A DNA stretch of 64,000 nt from an uncultured Pelagibacteraceae bacterium (GTDB lineage: Bacteria > Pseudomonadota > Alphaproteobacteria > Pelagibacterales > Pelagibacteraceae), in assembly GCA_902567495.1 (NCBI GenBank), contig CACFMO010000004.1:1-64000 (forward strand), written 5' to 3'. Under the pieces are notes generated by a model, which made no database searches, was not told where the DNA came from, and saw only the letters and a list, made by a program, of their open reading frames with translations. Made by a program: the position numbers and the translations under genes. This document shows positions 11,476 through 23,808 of the stretch, one piece after another (the first letter of the stretch is position 1; each line of letters starts with the position of its first letter).

Positions 11476-12141
11476 TTAAACTTCTACTTTCCAGTCTGTT
11501 TGAAAGGAAACATAGTTAATTTGTATACAACGTCTCTCTTTTTTTATCTCTTTTTTTTCCATCCCATGCCAAGTATTTGGTCCACTAGAAAAAAAATATC
11601 CATAGTTGTCCTTATATGGAACTGTTTTTATTTTATTTAATTTTTCATCATAAAAATCAGTCCCCAGGTTTTCAGACTCATTGAATGGATTAATAAATAT
11701 CAAGGACGATAAAAGTTTTTCCTTAATATCACAATGTGGTTTAAGCCAAAAACCTTGTCTATCACAAATTACCTCTAATCTAACATAAGAGTTTGCAAGA
11801 TCCTTTTTAATTAATTGGCCAATATATTGATAAACAGTTTTTGAACACAGCTCTTTTATAAAACTCGTTAGTTCAGGAAAATTTTTAGAATTTTCTTTGG
11901 TTACAAAACATCTATATTTTTTTGCTTTGCCACCTGATTTAATTCCTTCTCTAAATTTACCTTCTCCACCATCAATAGCTCTGGTTCCATCATAATTTAT
12001 TCCCTCAGAAACTGGATTTGCAATCTCTGCATTGCAAATTTCTTTGATTGCTAAATCTGTTAAAGGCCTTTTAATAGCCCAATGTGTAAAAGGTTTGTCG
12101 TAGGTTTCTAATCTGCTTTTAAGTGAATTAAATAATTCCAT
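11476..12141 (-). CDS. 2OG-Fe(II) oxygenase-like protein
   Basis: LKPHCDIKEKLLSSLIFINPF ... GPNTWHGMEK, HxD...H type arrangement. Confidence 0.6.
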   Translation of the reverse strand: MELFNSLKSRLETYDKPFTHWAIKRPLTDLAIKEICNAEIANPVSEGINYDGTRAIDGGEGKFREGIKSGGKAKKYRCFVTKENSKNFPELTSFIKELCSKTVYQYIGQLIKKDLANSYVRLEVICDRQGFWLKPHCDIKEKLLSSLIFINPFNESENLGTDFYDEKLNKIKTVPYKDNYGYFFSSGPNTWHGMEKKEIKKERRCIQINYVSFQTDWKVEV

Positions 12142-13078
12142 TTGTTTTCATTTTCTCTTTAACTAAAGTTGCAGCTTTATTTACTTCATCCAAGCCTGTG
12201 TAAGTCCAATTTTCAATTTTATTATCCAAATCCCTAATTATACCAAGTTCTTTAAATAATTTATAAAATTTGTCAAATCTATGTATGCTTCTTTTATTTT
12301 TCATCTGAGCAACGTATACTGGTTTACCAGTAATTGCAGCCTCAGAAATCATAGAAGTTGAGTCACAAGTAACTATTATTATATCTGCCAAACCAAGAGA
12401 AGATAAATACGCTTTTTTGTCCCTTTCCTTAATAACCAAATGATTATCGTTAAAATAATTAAATGCAAGTTTAACTATATTTTCTGGAGTTCGATAAGAA
12501 GGAATAACAATTAATTTATATTTTGAATAAACAAATAAATTTTTAATTTTTGCAAATGTCTCTGTCATTTGTTTTTCTGAAAAACTATAATATTTATTAG
12601 GTCCTCCAAGGATTAAGGTAATAATTTTTTTACCATCTGCTTTCGGATTAAGATAATTAACATTTTTTTTAATTTCATCGTTGGTCAGATAATGAATAGC
12701 GCCTTTAGTTCTTATAACATTGTCTCCTTCTAAATTGTCATGTTCTGGACAAATAATACAATCAAAGTTATCAAGCTTGACTTTTGGATCTTGAATATGA
12801 ATTGTAAAAACATCTTTATTAAATCTTTTTTTTAGCATAATTGAAGGTATTACACTTTTACGTCCACACGAAATTATTACCTTGGAATCACATATAAACC
12901 TATTTTCTAAAATGCGCTCTGTTACTGGAGTAAATTTTGGGGGAATAATACTCCAAATTTTTTTAAGCTTGATTGTTTCGTGCTTAAACTTTAAACCTAA
13001 AGCTTTAGACAGACCCTCAACCTGGCTTATCATTCCATGCATACCCTGGGTTAATAGAAGGGCTTTCGTTTTGAGCAT
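12128..13078 (-). CDS. Mitochondrial fission ELM1 family protein
   Basis: LLLTQGMHGMISQVEGLSKALGL; VIVTCDSTSMISEAAITGKPVYV. Confidence 0.8.
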   Translation of the reverse strand: MLKTKALLLTQGMHGMISQVEGLSKALGLKFKHETIKLKKIWSIIPPKFTPVTERILENRFICDSKVIISCGRKSVIPSIMLKKRFNKDVFTIHIQDPKVKLDNFDCIICPEHDNLEGDNVIRTKGAIHYLTNDEIKKNVNYLNPKADGKKIITLILGGPNKYYSFSEKQMTETFAKIKNLFVYSKYKLIVIPSYRTPENIVKLAFNYFNDNHLVIKERDKKAYLSSLGLADIIIVTCDSTSMISEAAITGKPVYVAQMKNKRSIHRFDKFYKLFKELGIIRDLDNKIENWTYTGLDEVNKAATLVKEKMKTNGII

Positions 13079-13161
13079 AAGTTATCTTATATATTTCTGG
13101 GTTTTATTTATCCACATATAAAAATAGATTAACTTTTTATTTAATTAACAAACCTTTATAC

Positions 13162-14208
13162 ATGTTTGATGGAAATATGCGTATTGAAGAAGATATCAAA
13201 CTGGATTATGCCGATGTCCTATTTCGGCCTAAAAGAAGCACTTTACACAGTCGAAAAGACGTAAAGTTAGAACGTACGTACAAATTTAAATATAGCAATC
13301 ACGAATGGTCCGGGATCCCTTTAATGGCTGCCAACATGGATGGTGTGGGTGAACTTGTTGTGGCTGAAAATTTAGCTACTCATCAAATTATGACCTGTTT
13401 AACTAAACAACACGACACCAAAATAATTAAAAAATTCAAATCAATCAAAAAAATATTTCCTCAAGTTATTTTAAGCACTGGAACAAGTGATCAAGATTAC
13501 AAAAGACTAAATGATATATTAAAAGAAAATAGTTTTTTTGAGTTTATTTGTATTGATATCGCAAATGGTTATTCTGATCACTTTAGTAAATTTGTAAGTT
13601 CGGTTCGAAAAAAATATCCAACAAAAACTATTATCGCTGGAAATGTTGTTACAGCGGATATGACACAAGAATTAATACTTGCAGGTGCAGACATTGTAAA
13701 AGTTGGAATTGGACCTGGAAGTGTGTGTACAACTCGTATTCAAACAGGCGTTGGTTATCCTCAATTAAGTGCTGTTATTGAATGTGCTGATGCAGCTCAT
13801 GGTTTAGGCGCACACATCATAGCTGATGGAGGATGTACATGTCCGGGCGATGTAGCAAAAGCATTTGGTGGAGGTGCAGATTTTGTAATGCTTGGTGGAA
13901 TGTTTGCAGGCCATGATGAAGGCGGAGGAAAAATAATAAAAAAAAACGGATCAAAAGTTATTGAGTTTTATGGTTCAAGTTCTGAGACAGCTTTAAATAA
14001 ACATTATGGTGGTCATGCTGATTACAGAAGCAGCGAAGGTAAAAAAGTTCAATTAAAATATAGAGGAAAAATTAATGATACGGTTTTAAATATTTTAGGT
14101 GGGTTGAGAAGTAGTTGCACTTATGTTGGAGCACCCTCTTTAAAACAATTGAGTAAATGCACAACTTTTGTGAGGGTTAATCAACAGTATAACGATACTT
14201 TTGAGTAA
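13162..14208 (+). CDS. guaC: GMP reductase
   Basis: [81 protein letters not shown]. Confidence 0.93.
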   Translation: MFDGNMRIEEDIKLDYADVLFRPKRSTLHSRKDVKLERTYKFKYSNHEWSGIPLMAANMDGVGELVVAENLATHQIMTCLTKQHDTKIIKKFKSIKKIFPQVILSTGTSDQDYKRLNDILKENSFFEFICIDIANGYSDHFSKFVSSVRKKYPTKTIIAGNVVTADMTQELILAGADIVKVGIGPGSVCTTRIQTGVGYPQLSAVIECADAAHGLGAHIIADGGCTCPGDVAKAFGGGADFVMLGGMFAGHDEGGGKIIKKNGSKVIEFYGSSSETALNKHYGGHADYRSSEGKKVQLKYRGKINDTVLNILGGLRSSCTYVGAPSLKQLSKCTTFVRVNQQYNDTFE

Positions 14209-14255
14209 ATTTTGCAACTTTAAATTTTTTCAAAAATACCTATATAAGTTTAGTT

Positions 14256-15191
14256 ATGGTAAAACATTCTAAAGTACTAATTCTTGGATCCGGACCCGCT
14301 GGATATACAGCTGCAATATATGCGGCAAGAGCTATGTTAAAGCCAATTTTGGTTTTTGGATCCGAACCGGGAGGACAGTTAACAACAACAACTGACGTAG
14401 AAAACTTTCCAGGATATTCAAAAGTTATTCAAGGTCCCTGGTTAATGGAAGAAATGAAGGGCCAAGCAAAAGCTGTTGGAACAGAAATGATACAAGATCA
14501 TATAAAAAAAGTTGATCTATCAAAAAAACCTTTTGAAGCTATTGGAGATAGCGGACAAGTTTATAGCGCAGATAGTTTTATTATTTCCACGGGAGCTCAG
14601 GCTAGGTGGCTAAATTTAAAATCAGAACAAGAATTTAGAGGATTTGGTGTTTCAGCATGCGCAACATGCGATGGTTTCTTTTTTAAAGAAAAAGAAGTTG
14701 CTGTTGTTGGAGGTGGAAATGCCGCCGTAGAAGAAGCAATGTTTTTGACGAAGTTTGCCTCAAAAGTAAAACTAATCCATAGAAGAAATGAATTAAGGGC
14801 AGAAAAAATGCTCCAAGCAAAACTAAAAGCAAATAAAAAAATTGAAATTATCTGGGATAGCGTTGTTGAGGATGTTATCGGGGACACTAATCCAAAATCA
14901 GTCAAGGCTATCAAAATTAAAAATGTTAAAACTAATAAAACTAACGAATTGAAAGTTGATGGACTTTTTATAGCAATAGGCCATGACCCAGCTACTTCAC
15001 TTTTCAAGGGTCAATTAAATATGGATAAAGAGGGATATATTGTAACCAATCCTGACTCTACAATAACTAATGTGCCAGGTGTCTTTGCGGCTGGCGATGT
15101 TAAAGATAAAATATTCAGGCAGGCAGTTACCGCAGCTGGAATGGGCTGTATGGCTGCACTTGAAGCTGAAAAACATTTGTCTTCAAAATGA
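14256..15191 (+). CDS. trxB: Thioredoxin-disulfide reductase
   Basis: GSGPAGYTAAIYAARA; ACATCDGFFFK; GVFAAGDVKDKIFRQAVTAAGMGCMAALEAE. Confidence 0.95.
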   Translation: MVKHSKVLILGSGPAGYTAAIYAARAMLKPILVFGSEPGGQLTTTTDVENFPGYSKVIQGPWLMEEMKGQAKAVGTEMIQDHIKKVDLSKKPFEAIGDSGQVYSADSFIISTGAQARWLNLKSEQEFRGFGVSACATCDGFFFKEKEVAVVGGGNAAVEEAMFLTKFASKVKLIHRRNELRAEKMLQAKLKANKKIEIIWDSVVEDVIGDTNPKSVKAIKIKNVKTNKTNELKVDGLFIAIGHDPATSLFKGQLNMDKEGYIVTNPDSTITNVPGVFAAGDVKDKIFRQAVTAAGMGCMAALEAEKHLSSK

Positions 15192-16210
15192 GTGGAAAAA
15201 TATTACTTACAGGCATAAGTGGTTGGATTGCAAAACACACTGCTATAGAATTATTAAATTCTGGTTACGAAGTTTTAGGAACAGTAAGAAATAAAAATTT
15301 AATTGAACAAACGAAAGAAACTATAAGCAAATATGCCTCGATTGATAAATTATCATTTGTTGAATTAGATCTTATTAAAGATGATGGATGGGATGAAGCA
15401 GCAAAGGGATGTAAATATATATTTCACATAGCCTCACCTTTTCCTATGAAAGTTTCCAGAAATAGAGAAAGTCTATTACCTCCTGCTGTTGATGGAACTT
15501 TAAGAGTTTTAAAAGCTGGAGTAAATGCAAGTGTGGAACAAATAATTAAAACTTCCTCAATCGTTGCAATGTTTAGAAAACCCAACAGAAGCAATCCTTA
15601 TACTTTTGGAGAAAATGATTGGACTGATGAAAATTGGGTAGAGGGTGTGAATGACTACTTTTTGTCAAAAACAAAAGCAGAAAGATTAGCTTGGGAGTTT
15701 ATGGAAAGCAAAGGATTAAGAAATAAATTAACTTGTATTTGCCCTGGTGGAGTTTTTGGAGATGCTTTAGATAAAAAAGGAGGTACATCAATAGAATATG
15801 TTAGACAATTTATGGCAGGTAAATTTCCAGGTGCGCCTAAATTTGCAGTTTTAATTTCTGATGTGAAAGACATAGCAAAAGCACATGTGGCTTGCATTGG
15901 AAATAATAAAGTCGGTGGAAGAAGATTAATTGTTGGAAAAGAAGTAAAAAAACTAGTTGAGTTATCTCAAATCATGGCTGAAGCGATGCCTGAGTATGCA
16001 AAAAAACTTCCCAAAAAAGAACTTCCAAATTTCATGGTTAAATTAATAAGTTATATAGACTCAAGTGCTAAAATGATGATACCAGATCTTGGAATTTTAA
16101 TGCAAACTGATAGCAGTTACGCTGAAGAATTATTAGGTTTTAAATTTAAACCTGCAAAAGATTGTATGATTGAGAATGCTAAATCAGTGGTAAGATTAGG
16201 TTTAGTTTAA
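15188..16210 (+). CDS. NAD-dependent epimerase/dihydroflavonol-4-reductase-like protein
   Basis: LLTGISGWIAKHTAIELLNSGYEVLGTVR; FHIASPFP; YFLSKTKAE. Confidence 0.8.
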   Translation: MSGKILLTGISGWIAKHTAIELLNSGYEVLGTVRNKNLIEQTKETISKYASIDKLSFVELDLIKDDGWDEAAKGCKYIFHIASPFPMKVSRNRESLLPPAVDGTLRVLKAGVNASVEQIIKTSSIVAMFRKPNRSNPYTFGENDWTDENWVEGVNDYFLSKTKAERLAWEFMESKGLRNKLTCICPGGVFGDALDKKGGTSIEYVRQFMAGKFPGAPKFAVLISDVKDIAKAHVACIGNNKVGGRRLIVGKEVKKLVELSQIMAEAMPEYAKKLPKKELPNFMVKLISYIDSSAKMMIPDLGILMQTDSSYAEELLGFKFKPAKDCMIENAKSVVRLGLV

Positions 16211-16858
16211 AGTTAACTCAGCTATTTCATTAGACTCGAAAATAGTTTTATTATAATTCTTTTGAGGTATCTTTATCATCACTTCTGCAATTTTTTCCGA
16301 ATGGATTGGCTTCATTTTTTTTAATGGTCCCAAAAATAAAGGAGAAATCATTCTAAAGAATAATATACCAATTTTTTCAAATATTCTTTTTTCTTTTCTT
16401 TTACCCATTAAAAACGAAGGTCTCAAAATACCAAGTACAGGAAAATTCAATTTTTTTAATTCCTCTTCAACCTCACCCTTGTGCCTGAGATATGCACCAG
16501 AACTTTTAGGATTTGCAGATATAGATGAGACATAAACAAAAGAGTCTACAGAATTAGATTTTGCAATTTGGGCAATTTCTACAGGTATTTCATATTCGAC
16601 CCTTCTATATTCATCTTTATTAGGCGTTTTTTTTCTGGTTGTTCCTATACAAAAAAAACAGTCATCTCCTCTGATATTGTCTTTATAATTTTTTAAATTT
16701 TTAAAATCTGTTTTAATAATTTCCAATTTTTTATCATAAATTGTTGGATCGGAACGAACAAAAATCTTTATTTTGTGATAATTATTATTTTTAATTAGTT
16801 TAAGAAGAATATGACTACCGATTAATCCTGATGAGCCAAATAACAAGGCTATTTTCAT
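16202..16858 (-). CDS. NAD(P)H-binding oxidoreductase (TIP30/HTATIP2-like)
   Basis: LLFGSSGLIGSHILLKLI...CFFCIGTTRKK...FVYVSSISANPKSS. Confidence 0.75.
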   Translation of the reverse strand: MKIALLFGSSGLIGSHILLKLIKNNNYHKIKIFVRSDPTIYDKKLEIIKTDFKNLKNYKDNIRGDDCFFCIGTTRKKTPNKDEYRRVEYEIPVEIAQIAKSNSVDSFVYVSSISANPKSSGAYLRHKGEVEEELKKLNFPVLGILRPSFLMGKRKEKRIFEKIGILFFRMISPLFLGPLKKMKPIHSEKIAEVMIKIPQKNYNKTIFESNEIAELTLN

Positions 16859-18048
16859 TATTTTACTAAACTCTCACAAAAAGATCTTATTCTGTCTAAA
16901 GCTTTCTTGAGATTGTTCATAGAAGTTGCATAAGAAATTCTGAAATATCCATCCACACCAAATGCAGATCCTTGGACTACTGCCACTTCTGCTTTCTCAA
17001 GAAGTTTTTCAACAAATTCTTTATCTGTTTTCAGCTTAGTTTTATCTCCTAATAATTTTTTACAATTAGGGAATACATAGAAAGCACCACTAGGCTTTAA
17101 GCAGCTCAATCCATTTATGCTATTTAAGCTTTTAACAACAAAGTCTCTTCTTTCCTTAAAAGAATCTGATCTAGTTTTAATAAAATCTTGAGTTCCATTT
17201 AAAGCCTCCACAGCAGCTGCCTGACTAATTGAGGAAGGGTTTGTTGTGGATTGTGACTGAATTTTTGCCACCGCTTTAATTATATCTTTTGGTCCAGCTC
17301 CATAACCTATTCTCCATCCTGTCATAGAATAAGATTTACTTACACCGTTCATTGTTAAAGTTCGATCTTTTAAAGTATTTATCTGTGCCATAGTAAAAAA
17401 TTTAAAATTATCATAAGTTATATGTTCATAGATATCATCACTAAGAATAAAAACATGTTTATTTTCTATTAATACTTTTGATAAATTCTCAATTTCTTTT
17501 TTTGTGTAACAGGAGCCAGTTGGATTTGATGGTGAATTAATAATCAGCCACTTAGTTTTTTTACTAATTGCTTTTTTTAATTGTTCTGGAGTAATTTTAA
17601 ATTCATTCTCCTCAGAACATTCAACTATTTTTGGTGTTCCGCCAGCTAATAAAACCATATCAGGATAGGATACCCAGTAAGGTGCTGGAATAATAACTTC
17701 GTCATCTGGATTTAATGTAGCCATGAATACGTTGTACAATACTTGTTTACCACCAGTTCCTACAGAAATTTGGTCTAGTTCGTAAGATATGTTGTTTTCT
17801 CTTTTAAATTTTCCCTGGATGGCTTTTTTCAATGTTGGGGTTCCATCAACAGCAGTATATTTTGTGTCCCCTTTTTTTATGGCCTGTATAGCTGCCTCCT
17901 TAATATTGTCAGGGGTATCAAAATCAGGTTCTCCGGCACCAAGACCAATTACATCTTTGCCAGCTGCCCTCATTTCCCTGGCTTTTGAAGTAACCGCTAT
18001 GGTTGGTGAGGGTTTAATTCGCTTTAAACTATTGGAAACTATGCTCAT
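16858..18048 (-). CDS. aspC: Class I aminotransferase (aspartate aminotransferase)
   Basis: IGLGAGEPDFDTPDNIKEAAIQAIKKGDTKYT; NSPSNPTG; GVSKSYSMTGWRIGY. Confidence 0.92.
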   Translation of the reverse strand: MSIVSNSLKRIKPSPTIAVTSKAREMRAAGKDVIGLGAGEPDFDTPDNIKEAAIQAIKKGDTKYTAVDGTPTLKKAIQGKFKRENNISYELDQISVGTGGKQVLYNVFMATLNPDDEVIIPAPYWVSYPDMVLLAGGTPKIVECSEENEFKITPEQLKKAISKKTKWLIINSPSNPTGSCYTKKEIENLSKVLIENKHVFILSDDIYEHITYDNFKFFTMAQINTLKDRTLTMNGVSKSYSMTGWRIGYGAGPKDIIKAVAKIQSQSTTNPSSISQAAAVEALNGTQDFIKTRSDSFKERRDFVVKSLNSINGLSCLKPSGAFYVFPNCKKLLGDKTKLKTDKEFVEKLLEKAEVAVVQGSAFGVDGYFRISYATSMNNLKKALDRIRSFCESLVK

Positions 18049-18083
18049 TGAAATTTATAATATTTTGTTATTATTAACACAAA

Positions 18084-20255
18084 ATGCAAAATACATACCA
18101 AGAAAAAATTGATAATTTAGAGGCTAATAACGCTCCTGTTAGGAAAAAACTTGAGGGTGGAATAAGGTTTAAAATAAAAAGTAATTTTCAACCTGCTGGG
18201 GATCAACCTGAAGCAATTAAAAAGATACTTAAAAATTTAAAAGATAAACAGAGCGAACAGGTTTTGCTAGGAGTCACTGGATCTGGAAAAACCTTTACTA
18301 TGGCTAAAGTGATTGAATCTGCGAATCGACCTGCTTTGGTTTTAGCACCGAATAAAACTTTAGCAGCACAATTGTACGGCGAAATGAAAAGTTTTTTTCC
18401 AAACAACGCTGTTGAATATTTTGTCTCCTATTATGATTACTATACCCCGGAAGCATATGTTCCAAGATCAGATACATATATAGAAAAAGAAGCTTCAATA
18501 AACGAACAGATAGACAGAATGAGACACTCAGCAACAAGGTCTTTACTTGAACGTGATGATGTAATTATTGTGGCTAGCGTTTCTTGTATTTATGGACTTG
18601 GTTCAGTGGAAGCCTATAGCAAGATGACATTGGCATTAAAAAAGAATTATGAATATGAGAGAGACGAAATTATTAAAACATTTGTTAATTTGCAATATAA
18701 GAGAAATGATCAAAATTTTTTTCGAGGCACTTTTAGAGTTAGAGGAGAAAACTTAGAAATATTCCCATCACATTTAGAGGACAGGGCTTGGAGATTAAGT
18801 TTAAACGGAAATAAACTTGAGAAGATAGAAGAATTTGATCCTTTAACAGGAGACAAAACAAATGATTTTGCGGTAATAAAATTATATGCTAACAGCCACT
18901 ACATAACTCCAAAACCAACTATTGATCAAGCTATCAAAGAAATCAAAAAAGAATTGGAAGTGACTCTAGAGGATCATAAGGCAAACAATAAACTTCTAGA
19001 AGCTCAAAGGTTGAGGGAGAGAACTAAATTTGACCTTGAAATGATTGAAGCAACTGGAACCTGTGCAGGTATTGAAAATTATTCAAGATTTCTATCTGGA
19101 AGAAATAAAGGGGAACCCCCACCTACTCTTTTCGAATATTTTCCTGACAATACTATTATATTTGTAGACGAAAGCCATGTAACCGTACCTCAATTAAATG
19201 GTATGTACAAAGGTGATCACACGAGAAAGAAAACACTTGCAGAGTATGGTTTTAGATTACCTTCTTGTATGGATAATAGACCATTAAAGTTTGAAGAGTG
19301 GGATGCTATGAGAACCCAAACCGTTTTTGTATCTGCAACCCCTGGTCCTTGGGAACTAAAACAAACTCAAAATAAATATATAGATCAAGTTATAAGACCA
19401 ACGGGTTTAATTGATCCACCAGTTGAAATACGACCTGCAAAAACTCAGGTAGATGATTTGTTCCATGAGTCTAAAAAAGTTATTGATAAAGGATATAGAA
19501 TTTTAGTAACAACCCTTACAAAAAAAATGGCAGAAGATTTAACAGAATATCTTCACGAAAACAGTTTGAAAGTAAGATATATGCACTCAGACATAGACAC
19601 ACTTGAGAGAATTGAAATCATCAGGGATTTACGAATGGGTGTTTTTGATATCTTGGTTGGTATAAATCTATTAAGAGAAGGGTTAGATATACCTGAATGT
19701 GCTTTAGTTGCGATTTTGGACGCTGACAAAGAGGGTTTTTTAAGATCAGAAACCTCACTAATTCAAACTATAGGTAGAGCTGCTAGAAATGTAGATGGCA
19801 AAGTAATTCTTTATGCGGACAAAGTAACAAAAAGTATCGATAAAGCTATAAAAGAGACAGATAGGAGAAGAGGTAAACAGGTAGAATATAACAAAAAAAA
19901 TAATATAAGCGCAGAGTCAGTAAAGAAGGAGATTACCGATATTTTAGAGTCTGTTTATGAAAAAGATTATGTAAAAATTAGTGAAGGTTCAAATGTTGGC
20001 GGAAACTTAAAAAAACATTTAAAAGCACTCAATAAAAAAATGAAAGAATCTGCATCAAATTTAGAGTTTGAAGAAGCGGCAAAAATTAGAGATGAAATAA
20101 GAAAATTGGAGACAAATGAACTTGAGATTAACTTGAATCCAAAAATTTCACAGTATAATTTAAACAAAAAGGTTTATCCTCAAGGTAGATCTAAGATGGG
20201 AATGCCAGGCACTAAGCCAAGAAAATCTATAAAAAAATGGAAGCCAAAAAAATAA
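18084..20255 (+). CDS. uvrB: Excinuclease ABC subunit B
   Basis: [57 protein letters not shown] motif at the C-terminus. Confidence 0.98.
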   Translation: MQNTYQEKIDNLEANNAPVRKKLEGGIRFKIKSNFQPAGDQPEAIKKILKNLKDKQSEQVLLGVTGSGKTFTMAKVIESANRPALVLAPNKTLAAQLYGEMKSFFPNNAVEYFVSYYDYYTPEAYVPRSDTYIEKEASINEQIDRMRHSATRSLLERDDVIIVASVSCIYGLGSVEAYSKMTLALKKNYEYERDEIIKTFVNLQYKRNDQNFFRGTFRVRGENLEIFPSHLEDRAWRLSLNGNKLEKIEEFDPLTGDKTNDFAVIKLYANSHYITPKPTIDQAIKEIKKELEVTLEDHKANNKLLEAQRLRERTKFDLEMIEATGTCAGIENYSRFLSGRNKGEPPPTLFEYFPDNTIIFVDESHVTVPQLNGMYKGDHTRKKTLAEYGFRLPSCMDNRPLKFEEWDAMRTQTVFVSATPGPWELKQTQNKYIDQVIRPTGLIDPPVEIRPAKTQVDDLFHESKKVIDKGYRILVTTLTKKMAEDLTEYLHENSLKVRYMHSDIDTLERIEIIRDLRMGVFDILVGINLLREGLDIPECALVAILDADKEGFLRSETSLIQTIGRAARNVDGKVILYADKVTKSIDKAIKETDRRRGKQVEYNKKNNISAESVKKEITDILESVYEKDYVKISEGSNVGGNLKKHLKALNKKMKESASNLEFEEAAKIRDEIRKLETNELEINLNPKISQYNLNKKVYPQGRSKMGMPGTKPRKSIKKWKPKK

Positions 20256-20992
20256 TTATAACTGGTGGCGCTACTAGAATTGGGTCGGCTATAGCAAAGA
20301 GTTTAGCTGGATATGATGTTGATATTGTAATCCATTTTAATAAATCGAGAAAATCAGCATTGCAATTAAAGACAGAACTAGAAGAAATAGGCACTAAAGT
20401 TTTTTTGATTAAGGCTGACCTTAGTAATATTAATCAGACTAAGAAAATAGTCCCGTTTGCTTATAAAAAAATGAAGGGTTTAGATTGTTTAATTAACAAT
20501 GCATCTTTGTTTGAAAAAGATGATTTAGAAAATTTTAGTGATAAAAGCTTTTCAAAACATATAGATATAAATTTAAAAGCACCCGCGTTTTTAATTAAAG
20601 ACTTTAAAAGATACGTAAAAAATAAAGAGGCAAACATTATAAATATTATTGATCAAAGAGTTAAAAAACTCACTCCTTTCTTTTTTTCATATACTTTAAG
20701 TAAAGCTGCACTTGCAACACTTACAACAACTACTGCTATGAAACTTGCTCCTAATATTAGAGTAAATGGAATTTCGCCAGGTCCAACTTTAAAAAATAAG
20801 AGACAATCTGATAAACATTTTAAAGCACAATGGAAATCTACAATCCTTCAGAAGCAAGTTGATTTAAACAATATTTGTTCATCGGTTAAATATTTTATTG
20901 AAAACAATAGCATTACAGGTCAAATAGTTAGCGTAGATAGCGGACAAAGTTTAGCATGGAAAACACCCGATATAATAAACTCAAAAGAATGA
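20237..20992 (+). CDS. SDR family oxidoreductase, pteridine reductase/FolM-like
   Basis: [28 protein letters not shown]; directly upstream of folB. Confidence 0.8.
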   Translation: MEAKKIIITGGATRIGSAIAKSLAGYDVDIVIHFNKSRKSALQLKTELEEIGTKVFLIKADLSNINQTKKIVPFAYKKMKGLDCLINNASLFEKDDLENFSDKSFSKHIDINLKAPAFLIKDFKRYVKNKEANIINIIDQRVKKLTPFFFSYTLSKAALATLTTTTAMKLAPNIRVNGISPGPTLKNKRQSDKHFKAQWKSTILQKQVDLNNICSSVKYFIENNSITGQIVSVDSGQSLAWKTPDIINSKE

Positions 20993-21393
20993 AAATAATT
21001 AAATTTAAACAAAAAAGATCTTATAGTTATAAAAGAAAAATTCTAATAAAGGATCTAGTTTTAAAGATGCTTGTAGGAATTCATGATTTTGAAAAAAGGG
21101 AAAAGCAAAGAGTGAGAATTAATCTAGTTATAAATATTGATCAAAATTTAATTCCAAATGATAAAGATCTAAAAAGTATTGTAAACTATGAACAAGTAAT
21201 TAAAACTATTATGAGGATTACATCCAGAAGACATTATCCACTTCTTGAAACTTTAGCTGAAAAAATATTCTCAAAACTTTTTGAAAATTTGAGAATAAAA
21301 AAAATTCTTTTAAGAATTGAAAAATTAGATGTGATAAAGAATACTACTTCTGTAGGAATAGAGTTAGAAAAGACTAGATCAAATGAGTATTGA
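20989..21393 (+). CDS. folB: Dihydroneopterin aldolase
   Basis: [30 protein letters not shown] at 20989 overlaps the preceding TGA (ORF track starts at 20956). Confidence 0.85.
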   Translation: MKIIKFKQKRSYSYKRKILIKDLVLKMLVGIHDFEKREKQRVRINLVINIDQNLIPNDKDLKSIVNYEQVIKTIMRITSRRHYPLLETLAEKIFSKLFENLRIKKILLRIEKLDVIKNTTSVGIELEKTRSNEY

Positions 21394-23218
21394 AAAAGGT
21401 AAAGAAATAATTCGAAAAAAAATCGTAAATCTCACTAATAATCCTGGGGTTTATAAAATGTTAAGCGATAAGAATGAAATTCTTTATGTCGGTAAAGCTA
21501 AAAATATTCCTAATCGACTAAAAAGTTATGTCTCGGATAGTCACCTTCCAATACGAACAGAAAGAATGCTTTCGCTAACAAGAAAACTTGAAACTACGAC
21601 AACAACTAATGAGAGCGAAGCTCTTTTATTAGAGGCAAATCTCATAAAAAGGCATAAACCAAGATTCAATATTTTGCTTAGAGACGACAAGTCATTCCCT
21701 TACATATTTGTTGGTCAAAAAGATAAATGGCCACAATTAACCAAACTAAGAGGAAAAAAAAATAGAGATGGTTATTATTTTGGACCTTTTGCATCCGTAG
21801 GATCAGCGAACTGGACAATTAAAATTCTTCAAAAAATATTTTTGTTAAGAGTTTGTGATGATACAGTTTTTAAAAATAGAGATAGAGCGTGTATTTTGTA
21901 CCAAATTAGAAGATGCTCCGCTCCATGTGTGGGTAAAATAGAAGAGATAAATTATAAAAATTTAGTGAGTGATGCAGTTGATTTTATCTCTGGTAAGTCA
22001 CAAAGAATTCAAAAAAATCTATCTTCGGAAATGGAAAAAGCAAGTGAAGACTTAGATTATGAGAAGGCTGCTGTTCTCAGAGATAGAATAAAAGCATTAA
22101 CTCAAATTCAATCTTCCCAAAAAATAAATCAAACTAATCTCAAAGAAGCAGACGTTGTATCAGTTTTTAAAGAGTCTGGTAAAACTTGTGTTCAGGTTTT
22201 CTTTTTTAGATCAAAACAAAATTGGGGTAATCAAGCTTATTTTCCTAAACATGATCCCGATGAAAAAGAAGAAAAAATTTTATCTTCTTTTTTAAGTCAA
22301 TTTTACGAAAACAAAACGGTGCCAAAACTTGTACTTTTAAATATTGAAATTAATGAAAAAACTTTATTAGAAAAAACATTTTCTACTAGAGAAAAAAAAG
22401 AAATAATAATTAAAAAAGCTGCAACAAAAGATGAAAAAATTGTCTCAGAAATGGCCAAAAAAAATGCTAAACAGGCATTAACTCAAAAAATTTTAGAAAC
22501 CGAGAGTAATTCAAAACTGATAGACAACTTAGCCGATAAATTTAATTTAAATTTTAATGTAAATCTTATTGAGGTATATGATAACAGCCATGTACAAGGA
22601 TCAGATGCGGTTGGTGCTCTTATTACCTTTGGTAAAGAGGGGTTTGTCAAAAAAAGATATAGAAAGTTTAATATCAAATCAGATGCAGTTAAAGGTGATG
22701 ACTATGGAATGATGAAAGAAGTTTTGAACAGAAGATTTGTAAGGGCACTCAAAGATGAAAATACAAATATGACTTTACCAGATTTAATACTAATAGACGG
22801 TGGTAAAGGTCAATATTCCGTAAGTAGAGAGACCTTAAATGACCTGGGTCTTCACGAATTACCTATAATTGCAATTGCAAAAGGCAAAAACAGAAATGCG
22901 GGCGAAGAAACTTTTTTTCATCAAAATAAAGTTATTAAATTTAAAAAAAATGACCCTACCCTATTCTTTCTACAAAGACTCAGAGATGAAGCACATAGAT
23001 TTGCTATAAGTACACACAGAGCAAAAAGAAGAAAAAATCTCAGTAAATCATTACTTGATCAAATCTCAGGAATAGGTAGAAATAGAAAAAGAGCCTTGCT
23101 TCATCACTTTGGTTCTGCAAAATCGGTTGAGTCAGCAAGTTTTGAAGATTTAAAGTCCGTGGAAGGAATTGAGGAAAAGGTTGCTAAAAAAATTCACGAT
23201 TTTTTCCACGATAATTAA
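21383..23218 (+). CDS. uvrC: Excinuclease ABC subunit C
   Basis: [62 protein letters not shown]-terminal HhH. Confidence 0.97.
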   Translation: MSIEKGKEIIRKKIVNLTNNPGVYKMLSDKNEILYVGKAKNIPNRLKSYVSDSHLPIRTERMLSLTRKLETTTTTNESEALLLEANLIKRHKPRFNILLRDDKSFPYIFVGQKDKWPQLTKLRGKKNRDGYYFGPFASVGSANWTIKILQKIFLLRVCDDTVFKNRDRACILYQIRRCSAPCVGKIEEINYKNLVSDAVDFISGKSQRIQKNLSSEMEKASEDLDYEKAAVLRDRIKALTQIQSSQKINQTNLKEADVVSVFKESGKTCVQVFFFRSKQNWGNQAYFPKHDPDEKEEKILSSFLSQFYENKTVPKLVLLNIEINEKTLLEKTFSTREKKEIIIKKAATKDEKIVSEMAKKNAKQALTQKILETESNSKLIDNLADKFNLNFNVNLIEVYDNSHVQGSDAVGALITFGKEGFVKKRYRKFNIKSDAVKGDDYGMMKEVLNRRFVRALKDENTNMTLPDLILIDGGKGQYSVSRETLNDLGLHELPIIAIAKGKNRNAGEETFFHQNKVIKFKKNDPTLFFLQRLRDEAHRFAISTHRAKRRKNLSKSLLDQISGIGRNRKRALLHHFGSAKSVESASFEDLKSVEGIEEKVAKKIHDFFHDN

Positions 23219-23220
23219 TT

Positions 23221-23805
23221 ATGAAAATTAAAATACCTAATATATTAACTATCGGCAGAATTATAATTGTTCCTATTTTTGTTCTAAGTTTTTATATTCC
23301 AGGCATTGTTGGTGATTTAGTGCCGTTTTTTCTTTTTGCTATAGCTAGTTTTACTGATTATTTAGATGGTTTACTTGCTAGACTTTATAAAGAGGAATCT
23401 AAATTAGGTGAATTACTCGATCCTATCGCAGATAAAATTTTGGTTGCGGCTGCCTTGGTATTGTTGGTTATGAATGGGATCATAAAGAATCTTGAGGTAA
23501 TTGCAGCAATTATAATTTTGACAAGAGAAATTTTAATTTCTGGGTTAAGAGAGTTTTTGGCAAAAGAAAAAGAATTAAACTTACCAGTATCTAGTTTATC
23601 TAAATTCAAAACTTTTATTCAAATGTTTTCTATAGCCATACTTTTAACAGGGGAAACGGGTAATAAAATTATAAGCTTTCAAGATTATAATGCTCAGACA
23701 ATTGGTATTATTTTGCTATGGATTGCAGCATTTTTAACTTTATATACTGGATATGACTATTTGAGAAAAGGAATCGTGACTGCAATTAACGATGACGAAA
23801 AATAA
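23221..23805 (+). CDS. pgsA: CDP-diacylglycerol-glycerol-3-phosphate 3-phosphatidyltransferase
   Basis: NILTIGRIIIVPIFVL; DYLDGLLARLYKEESKLGELLDPIADK. Confidence 0.93.
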   Translation: MKIKIPNILTIGRIIIVPIFVLSFYIPGIVGDLVPFFLFAIASFTDYLDGLLARLYKEESKLGELLDPIADKILVAAALVLLVMNGIIKNLEVIAAIIILTREILISGLREFLAKEKELNLPVSSLSKFKTFIQMFSIAILLTGETGNKIISFQDYNAQTIGIILLWIAAFLTLYTGYDYLRKGIVTAINDDEK

Positions 23806-23808
23806 TTT

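Noticed and set aside
15070-15294. 74-aa plus-strand ORF spanning the trxB/SDR junction
   Set aside because: Out-of-frame overlap with two conserved genes; no support.
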